Shown here: positions 56,199 through 64,000 of the stretch, piece after piece
Position numbering within the stretch: the stretch's first letter is position 1
How the letters are laid out: each line of letters opens with the position of its first letter
From: Hibiscus mutabilis
Taxonomy: Eukaryota; Streptophyta; Magnoliopsida; Malvales; Malvaceae
DNA length: 64,000 bases
Assembly: GCA_019671005.1 (NCBI GenBank)
Contig: CM033726.1
Coordinates: forward strand, 23,983,440 to 24,047,439
Reading direction: 5' to 3'
The notes under the pieces: generated by a model
What the model was told of the DNA's origin: nothing
What the model saw: the letters and a program-made list of their open reading frames with translations, nothing else
Database searches by the model: none
Position numbers and translations under genes: made by a program

Positions 56199-57270
56199 AG
56201 CCGATGTCTGATTCGATCAATTCAAGTCAACTCGAGTAAAAATTTTTTGAGTTATTCGAGTTGACGCACCATATTTTACAACTCAAACTAAATTTATAAT
56301 TTTTTTTATTTGAGTCAAGTTCGAGTCGAGTCGAGTTTTCGAGTTCCTTTACAAATTTAATTGTAATTATTTGTCATGTTATAGTACGGTTTGATTCCAA
56401 TTTAAATGAATTTCTCTAATCATATAAGATATATATATATTTCTTCATATTATTTTCAAATGTATAAGTAAGATTTGTAATGTTATTTAATAAAAAATAT
56501 CATCTAAACTTCTAAAATATATTTATAATATTATTTTTAAATAAGGAAATTTTAAGGATAAAGTATTGATGGGAGTATATATGAGTCGTGAATTGATGTG
56601 AAGAAAAAACTTTACAAAAATTTCAGTTGAATGATCAAATTGAATAAAAGTTAAAGTTAAAGGACTAAATTGGAAAAAAATATATTTGTTAAAAATATGA
56701 ATTGAAGTTATATAGATATCATATAGTGTTAGTGAATCATGTGGTTTAATTTTGGTCAAAATAGACTTAAAACAAAAAAAGAATTGAAGAAATGGGAAAT
56801 CATTCAAAGTTGAGGGGCTAAATTGTAAAAGTAGGAAATTAAATTTAAAAAATATGAATTGAACCAAAATAGGTATTCTACATTGGTTTAGGAGCATGTG
56901 GTTCAAATTTGGTCAAAATTGACTTAAAACGAAAGAGGGATTGAAGAAATGAGGAAATCATACAAAGTTAAGGGGCTAAATTGAAAAAATATGAATTAAA
57001 GCTAAATAAGTATTCTAAATTGGTTTAGAAATAAGTGGTTCAAATTTGGTCGAAAATGGGCTTAAAATGAAGGAGGAATTGAAGAAAACTGAAATCAGGG
57101 AGCAAATCGTAAAACTATAAAATTTGATTTTTTAAGTTAGGCAAAATTCAAATCGACTCGAACTTGAAATTCTTTTTAGTTACTCGAGTTGACTAGAATA
57201 ACTCGACTCAAATAACTCAAAATTAAAAAAAATAATTTTTTTGAGTCGAGTCGAGTTTTGCTCTCCCGTA
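56199..57270 (-). mobile_element. hAT-like MITE, copy 2 (inverted)
   Basis: About 1070 bp, the reverse complement of 38859-39966 along its whole length: it opens with TCGA-rich text and GAGTTATTCGAGTTGACGC and ends GAGTCGAGTCGAGTTTTGCTCTCCCGTA, with TIR complement TACGGGAGAGC. The left end is eroded and no clear 8-bp duplication was found (right flank GTTGCCAA). It interrupts the env-like region of element D. Confidence 0.82.
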
Positions 57271-57838
57271 GTTGCCAAGACGCCCAAGCTAGAACCTTCC
57301 ACACCCATGCTAGCTGACACAACGACATTGTTTTCCCAGATCTATCAATGCTAGGAGCTCATTCTAAAAAAGTTTGAGAAGGCTGAGGAACAAAATTTGG
57401 TGCTCTGGCAATATTTTGGAGCCAGGGATGGGGCCCTAAAGATGAATCTCGAGGGCATGTCAACCAATCGTTTTCCACCGTTTCCAGGGTTCCTAACTGA
57501 GCTTCATGCGCCCGAAGGAATTCCAACCAGCCCTTAGTTTGTCCATACTCCAACCTAGCAATCCGATGCAACAGTACCAGTATCTCCTGACACGTAGAAT
57601 CTAACAGAACTGAGACTTCGCAGGAGTCTGATGATGATGTGCTTGCCAAGACTGATGTATCGTTTGTTGCTCCAGCTGTTTCAGTCGTCGTTGTAGCTCT
57701 TGTTGTATCTGAGCCAACAAGGGTTGTCGAGGAGGTCCTACAAGATCTAAAGGCCTCTGTTGTAGCCTCAAAGCCACAGCTGAAAAGAATAAATCCTTGG
57801 CACCAATTCGAAGGAGCTTCATCAAGAGAAAGACTCAC
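57271..57838 (+). pseudogene. Env-like region of D, C-terminal part
   Basis: Continues after the MITE: ILKKFEKAEEQNLVLWQYFG, ARDGALKMNLEGMSTNRFPP and FPGFLTELHAPEGIP, a coiled segment and Pro-rich linker like the tail of the same plant transposon proteins, then Val/Ala-rich text. It is cut at 57838 by element F. A minus-strand open stretch over the same bases (57359-57838) is a shadow. Confidence 0.6.
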
Positions 57839-60800
57839 TGTAACCCCCTTAGCCCGGCCTAGCCGAAAGACCGAACTGAGCGAGCAACATTAGGGTTTAC
57901 CGAAATAAACCCCGAAAAGAATTAACTAAAACGATCCATTTTTTCTTTTATCTTGTCTAAATGTTGTACTAGGTCCTAAGGTGTTCATACTAGTCATGGT
58001 TCAAATTACAACCCAATAAGGCGTCATTTTGACATCCAATTGCTTGAAAACTCAATGCAAAGACTAAAGCATAAATTCTAATCTTATAAGGACTCACATG
58101 ATTTTAAAGTTACCAATCCTCAATTAGTCATGTTACATGCCTTCATGTTAAACCTCGGCCCAAAATAATCATCCATATACATTTAAGTGCACATACAAGA
58201 AACACGACCAAATTGCAAGAATTACAAACTACATATGCTTTAACAACTGAAATAACGGTCTGCGTACCGATACACTGCACCGCATACTGATACGTTGTGT
58301 TGACCACCCCCGTACTGGTATAACTTTGACCCGTACTGATTCTCTTCCTATTTACTCAAAACTTTGGATTCTAGTAGCTAAAATGCGTACTGATACGGTA
58401 CCCCGCGTATCGGTATGGGTAGCTTAAATCGAAGGAGGAGTACCGATCCTCAAACCCGTGTACCGGAACAAACATGCAAATTCCTTAAAGGTATACCAAT
58501 ATGGTGGGTAGGCGAACCGGTACCCGTGGCATAATTTCAATATTTTGAGCCTCTTACAGACCTCGCGTACCGATCTTGAGGCACCTGTACCGGTACGCAA
58601 AGGCCTGTAATGACCTCTAGGTCCAACATATGACACTTTGGCTCACTCAAATCAAGCTTAAAACTTGGCTAATCATCAGATAACACCAATAACATGCTTG
58701 AGCATCAACGTAACAATCATATAAGCCAACCTAGCTCAACTAGCATACTCAAACACTAAGTCTAGAGGCACGCTTCCTAGACCAAAATCAAATCACCAAA
58801 CCATCCATGTCTCGAACACTTAACACAAATTACAAGTCCAAAACAGTAATTAAAACTTGCAACAACAGGGAGTTCTTCCAATAACCCTCCCAAAACCTCT
58901 ATTGGCACATTGCCATTATTACTACTCTTTAATAAGCAAACCATACTTTGAGTTCAAGTCTTGGTACTTTCTTCCTCGCTTCTTTGCTGCCTCAAACCAT
59001 AGTTTTCTGCACTGATGAAAAAAGAGAGTGTAAGCACACTAGACTTAGTGAGGAATGCTCAAACAACCACCATTACCAATGCATTTAAAAACCGTTTCAC
59101 AATACATTTATAAGACTCGTATCAAAGCTCTTTTGAATCATCATCACATTATCATGCCTTATCAAAACCATCACTTAACATTTCAAAACAGCATATTAAA
59201 CCATATGCAACATGTATCATGGATCCCATAGCAAAATTCCATTCGCTACCCTCAATTTATGCTTTCCCATGCATACTACCTATGCAAGGCTTAAAGAGTA
59301 AAGCATGTTTAAATCACATTAAACAAAATAATCCATCTCATGATGCATAAACAATTATATTGGCTTTCAAGATCATTTACCAAGTTCCATTGACCAAAAC
59401 GTAACCATCGGATACACGGATTCAACAAATGTTCCCTCAACACTTAACAAACAATCTACATGTAACCCAAGGTTCACACTTTGGAGTATTCGGCACATAT
59501 AAACTCCTCCAACGTTGTGACACCCATGGTGGAGTATTCGGTACTCATAAACCCCTCAACACCACTCATCGGTATGATATTTAATCCACTAACGGGAGTC
59601 TACGATACCGTACAAACCCTCAACCGTTAGGGTACTTGGATGGAGTATTCAGTACACCGTATTAAACACCTCAACATTCAAGGCGCCTTTTTATAGTGCA
59701 CTATCAATCCTATGGCCGACCAACTATATCCGATTTCATTTTCAAACATTTGCATAACATCACTTGCCAATATAATTCATTTTAACATCAACAACTCACT
59801 GTTTTCATATGCATCTACCATAACCATTAAACCAATGCATTAACCTTTGCATTAAACAATGTTTATGAACATTACCAAATTGTGCATTATTCCAAAATTC
59901 ATTCTCATCATTTTGAAACCAATTTCCAGCATTAAACCACGCTCAATATATGCATAAACAGTGAGTAATCATAACATGAAAAATAAGTGCATCAAACTAT
60001 CACCAAAATCGAGTTCGAGAGATAATTCATCTTTTACTTACTCTCGAGCTTAGATCAACGTTTCAAGCTCAATCTAAACTCCCAAACACGACTTTCAAAC
60101 CTTTGCAAAGTTGAAAACACTTTTCCACTCATAGACTCGCAACACCTCACTTGCCGATGCGACAAACACACCTCCAAAGCTTCCGTAACTCATGTTCAAG
60201 CTTGAGGTTAAGACTCCCCTGCTTTTGATCACACAAAACAGAGGTACATTGCATCAAAAAGCAATTAACATCACAACAACTCAAAACCTCAACATCCTTA
60301 ACCCAAATCCACTTCACAACTCCCAAAAATTAACAACAAACCTCTTCCAAACATAACCTAACCATAATCAAACATTTCAACACTTCAATTATCATCAATT
60401 AACATCTAAAAACACTTTTCAAACATCCTTATATCTCCAGCATTCAATTAACCACCACAACTCCTCAAAAACACAAAGCTAGCAACGTAGAAAATTAGAG
60501 ATTCATATAGCTTTGGGATTCCAATATTAAAACCAACTTATCAACGTTATAAAACATCAAAATTATGATTATAATCATCAAGAACTCAACAAAACAGAAA
60601 TCTCTTATTCTCATCAATTAAACCTTGATTTACTAAATTTCCACAATTAACTCATCAAAACTCATTAGAAAACATTAAACAAGGATCAAATACTTGGGAA
60701 TTTCCGTAAAGAGTCGATCATTAGTGGAGAAGAACGAACCTCACCTCTAATGGATGAATTTCCTCTCAATTGGATGTTTTACTCTTGAAAACAAAGGAAA

Positions 60801-61356
60801 ATCAATGAGATTTTTGGAAAACAATATTGAAGAATCTATTAGAAATCAACAGTTAATTAAATCAAGAGCATTACCTTCAACCTTTGATGAAAAAGTGAAT
60901 GTTTGGCTGAAAAAGGATTTGAGAGAAAGTTGAGAGAAAGAAAGTTACGTCAAAAGTGGTTTTAGAAAAATAACCACCCTTTTATTAATTAAATCCCTTT
61001 TATCCTTAATTAAAACTCATAAAAATAAAACAAATGAAAGGAAATTCTGGTAAAAACATTTAGGTCAAATAGCTCATTAAAGATTCTAAGTTTTGATCCC
61101 TTTTCAAAACAGTCACTAAAAACAATTTTCAATCTTTACATTTTGGTCACTAACCAAAATGTCAATTTTCCAAAATTGACTACAAAAAATATCCATATAT
61201 TGAATAATGATTTTTAGATATTTTTCTCGTATTTTTCTCACACCAAAATTATTTGTTCCGATTTTAATCCCGAATCTGACTCGAATCTCTAATCCCGATC
61301 CACCAGACCGTCTAGCCCACTAGGAAAACTCCTAGACCCAAAACCGGGGTGTTACA
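57839..61356 (-). repeat. 3' LTR of element F
   Basis: 3518 bp. On the minus strand it starts TGTAACACCCCGGTTTTGGG (61356) and ends ...GGGGGTTACA (57839). The terminal TGTAACACCCC resembles that of element B, in keeping with a shared clade, but the bodies differ. It contains a cluster of GTACCGGTAC-type dyads (58255-58600) and several partial repeats with GGAGTATTCGGTAC and CCTCAACCGTTAGGG (59480-59690). Confidence 0.85.
58255..58600. repeat. Cluster of GTACCGGTAC-like dyad motifs in F's LTR
   Basis: About a dozen degenerate copies in 345 bp, for example GTACCGATAC near 58265, ATACTGATAC near 58285, GTACTGATAC near 58388 followed by GGTACC, GTATCGGTAT near 58407, GTACCGATC near 58440 and 58568, and the perfect palindrome GTACCGGTAC at 58587-58596. 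Confidence 0.85.
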
Positions 61357-61372
61357 ACTCTCCCCCTTAAGA
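61357..61372 (-). other. Polypurine tract of element F
   Basis: On the minus strand TTCTTAAGGGGGAGAG lies directly before the 3' LTR start at 61356. Confidence 0.78.
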
Positions 61373-61442
61373 AATTTCGTCATTGAAAGTTACCTAACAG
61401 AAACTTATGCGAAAACTGAGCAACCATGTCTGACTTACTCTC

Positions 61443-62233
61443 TCATGTGGCCTCCTCAACTCCCCGATGTCGCCACAATACTTTAACAAGTTCAATCATC
61501 ATTCCACGAAGAAATTTACTACTAGATTCAAAGATCTCCACAGGTTCCTCATCAAAGGATAAATCTGGTCGCAACTCAACTGGCATAACTTGCGATAGAT
61601 CTAAGCGATACCTCCGCAACATGGACACATGAAACACATCATGAATCTTCTCCAATTCAGGAGGTAACCTCAACCGATAAGCCACAGGACCAATGCGTTC
61701 TAGCACCTCATACAGTCCAATAAACCTTGGGCACAACTTTCCCTAACGCCCAAAATGCATCACCTTTTTCCAAGGCGAAACTTTCAAGAACACTTTTTCA
61801 CCAATAGCATACTCAACCTCTTTACGCTTCAAATCCACGTAGGATTTCTGCCTATCCGAGGCCTCTTTTAAACGTTAACAAATCATCTTCACTTTCTCAT
61901 CCGTGCCTTTCAACACATCAGGCATGGAAACATACTTTTCCACAACCTCAACCCAACACAAGGGCATATGACACCTCCTAACATACAAGGCTTCATATGG
62001 TGCCATCTTTATACTTTCCTGATAACTGTTATTATATGCAAATTCCAACAAAGGCAACTGTCTTCCCTAAGTTCCTTGGAACTCGATGATACAACATCTC
62101 AACATGCCTTCTAAGATCTGAATCACACGTTCAGACTGGCCATCCCTCTAAAGATGATACGATATACTGAAATTCAAGCGAGTACCAAAACTCGGAGCAA
62201 ACACTTCAAAAACCTCGCTATAAACCACGGATC
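61443..62233 (-). pseudogene. Integrase C-terminus and chromodomain of element F
   Basis: Minus strand, from 62233: DPWFIARFLKC (from the family's DPRF-SRFW), DGQSERVIQILEGML with the catalytic Glu, then 62057-61875 PLLEFAYNNSYQESIKMAPY, and 61736-61443 CPRFIGLYEVLERIGPVAYR, KIHDVFHVSMLRRYRL, IELVKVLWRHRGVEEAT. The Tekay-type tail is clear. Stops and frame changes occur near 62085, 62150 and between 61875 and 61736. Confidence 0.85.
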
Positions 62234-64000
62234 TATGACCCCTTCAACCTAACCTAGTCGTAAGACCGAACCGAGCGAGCTACATTAGGTTTACTGAGGT
62301 AAACCATAAAGAAAGAAACCGAAACGAGACCATTTTTTTCTTTTATCTTGCCTAAATGCAAAATCATTAACCTATATGTCCATACTGTCATCAGGTGAAA
62401 ACTCAACTCAATCGGGCATCGATTTGACATCCAATTGGCTCAATTACAATTAGTGACCAAATTGCAATTTGATCAAACTTCAGGGACTTTGCACATTTTT
62501 AAGTTACTGACCTTTAATTAAGCATGTTTCATGTTCTCATGTTGAAAATCAGCTCGATTCGAACATCCAAACTCATTCAATTAAATCCACAACAATCAGG
62601 GACCAAAATGCAAGAAAACAAAACTTCACTTCCATGACATTAACTGAAATAACAGACAATCATACCGATACACGTGGCACCGTATCGATATGGTGCCTTA
62701 CACAAGCATGTCCTGTTTCGATACACTGCAACCCGTTTCGATACGCCTAGCTGGCAGTTCGTAAATGTTTGGCAACCATACCGATACGGTAGAGTAATGT
62801 TTCGGTACGCGGGTTTTGTTCCAAAAAGTAGATTCCAGTAAAGAAAATCCATACCGGTACACCCAAGCCCGTATCAAAACACCATGCTTGATTTTGCCTA
62901 GCCGTATCGATACGGTCCCCCGCGTATCGGTACGCTTGGGCCTGTAATGTCACATTTAGCTGGTTTAACAAGCTCTTAGCCTATCAAAAACACCCTAACA
63001 TGCTTCTAACATACATCCAACATATTCAGGATACAATTCATAGCATAGCATCATAAATTCAACATCAATTCATGGCATTTTGCATCAAACGTAAATCTAT
63101 AGGCATGCAACCTAGGAAACCATTCAAGTAAAACATGAAACTTCAAACCATCACCAAAAACAAACCGTAAAGGCCATTTACAACTTTAGAGCAACCAAAA
63201 AAACGTGCTCAAATAGGGAGTTTATCAAAACATCTCCCAAAACCAAAATTAGTACCCCATTGCCTTTATTACTTATAGTCTAATCCAAACATACTTTGGT
63301 AAACAAGTCTTGCTAGGATCCCTTGCTCCTTGTTGCTTCCAGGGTTTTCAATTCTCTGAATTGATGGACAATAAGAGCGTAAGCACACAAGGCTTAGTGA
63401 GGAGCGCTCACACACAAAACACCATTAATGCATTTAAAATCATTTCTTAACAACTCATTGAAATCCCATTTCAAAATCATGTTTCAACAACATTTAAAAC
63501 ATCATCATCATGCCCTTAAACCATGCATTTAACATCTTTAAAACCCAGCATATTAAACCATATGCAATATGTATCATTAACCAACAACAAGTCCCATTGC
63601 TCAACCTCAATTTAAGCCTTCCCATGCATAACAACCATATGCAAAGCTTAAAGAGTAAACATGTATAAATCACATTATACAACATAAACTTTCCAATGAT
63701 ACATTAACAATTATATTGGCATACAAGTGATCATTAAACAAGTCCATTAACAAAAGAGTTCATCGGATACACGGATTCAACAAGTGTTCAACCAACACTT
63801 CAAGCCATCTCAACCGGAATAGCGATACAATAACAATCGCGGTACATTACCAACCGGGTACACCTTTCAACCCACGGGGACACCAGCCCCAATCATCGGT
63901 TAGACGCTTATTCAACTAATGGGAGTTTACAGTACTGTTTAACCCCTATACCGTTAGGTTACTCGGATGGAGTTTTCAGTACACGGATCTAAACCCCTCA
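62234..64000 (-). repeat. LTR G, related to F's LTR, partial
   Basis: Aligns with 57839 onward of F's LTR along its whole visible length (for example AAGACCGAACCGAGCGAGC at 62272 and AAGACCGAACTGAGCGAGC at 57865) but with far more differences than sister LTRs of a young element. Its minus-strand end lies at the integrase fragment of F. It is either F's own 5' LTR after a large internal deletion, or the LTR of a second related element inserted in F's integrase. It leaves the window on the right. Confidence 0.75.
62660..62940. repeat. Cluster of GTATCGATAC-like dyad motifs in LTR G
   Basis: About ten copies, including the 14-bp perfect palindrome CCGTATCGATACGG at 62902-62915, GTATCGGTAC at 62924-62933, ATACCGATAC near 62663 and 62780, GTATCGATAT near 62682, and TTTCGATAC variants near 62716 and 62734. 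It occupies the same relative position as the cluster in F's LTR, with different individual motifs. Confidence 0.85.

Larger units (their letters stand above)
41552..57838 (+). mobile_element. Element D: Athila-type Ty3/Gypsy element with env-like domain
   Basis: Order: 5' LTR (41552-43360), Asp-tRNA-like primer site, gag, protease, RT (split by element E at 46781-52810), RNase H, integrase, then an env-like region with the plant transposon domain (split by the MITE at about 56199-57270). It is truncated by element F at 57839; its 3' LTR is not in the window. All coding parts carry stops or frameshifts. Athila-type gag, protease and primer site, and the position of the extra domain after integrase, support the clade. 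Confidence 0.87.
57839..62233 (-). mobile_element. Element F: minus-strand Tekay-type remnant
   Basis: On the minus strand: an integrase/chromodomain fragment (62233-61357), a polypurine tract and a 3' LTR (61356-57839). Nothing upstream of the integrase core is present in the window, because a related LTR (G, from 62234) abuts it. The LTR ends TG...CA are intact. Flank CTCAC at 57834-57838 would be the target duplication; its partner is outside the window. Confidence 0.8.

Noticed and set aside
57359..57838. 159-residue minus-strand open frame, protein-like in composition
   Set aside because: The plus strand over the same bases carries the C-terminal part of D's env-like region with family-like motifs, so this is an antisense shadow.

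Overview
This is intergenic, repeat-dense plant DNA: AT-rich, no tRNA, rRNA or intact host gene recognised, and almost every base belongs to nested LTR retrotransposons, LINE remnants and small non-autonomous elements. The element types (Tekay-type chromoviruses with LTRs over 2 to 3 kb, an Ogre/Tat-type gag, Athila-type elements with an env-like domain, a GDSL lipase pseudogene with plant introns) point to a eudicot. A Malvales genome such as cotton is my best guess, but this is inference.

Layout. (1) 1-23596: a tandem Tekay-type Ty3/Gypsy array (element A) with two decayed internal regions sharing a central LTR. Its right LTR is split by an 10.9 kb Tekay-type element B (11462-22338) flanked by a perfect 5-bp target duplication TTTCT. 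(2) 23597-32930: an Ogre/Tat-type element C with gag remnants and no pol; array A sits inside its 5' LTR. C itself lies in a LINE whose RNase H remnant continues to about 34175. (3) 34419-37111: a five-exon GDSL esterase/lipase pseudogene with a retroposon in its second intron. (4) 37659-41551: SSRs, a CCGAA-rich repeat, and a minus-strand LINE split by a 1.1 kb hAT-like MITE. (5) 41552-57838: an Athila-type element D (5' LTR, gag, protease, RT, RNase H, integrase, env-like domain), interrupted by a young, structurally complete non-autonomous element E (46781-52810, TSD CCAAC) and by a second, inverted copy of the MITE. (6) 57839-64000: minus-strand Tekay-type LTRs and integrase fragments (F and a second LTR G) that truncate D.

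No set of genes here works together as a host pathway. The relations are chronological: hosts C, LINEs and D are older; A, B, E, F and the MITEs landed in them. Only E has a long uninterrupted reading frame and nearly identical LTRs. The most unusual signals are short dyad-symmetric motifs that recur many times inside LTRs: GTAYCGRTAC-type motifs shared by the unrelated elements D and F/G, and TTGCC-NN-GGCAA motifs in E, which also occur inside its coding frame. I found no candidate for a new defence or metabolic system. All assignments come from reading motifs by eye; no database search was run.
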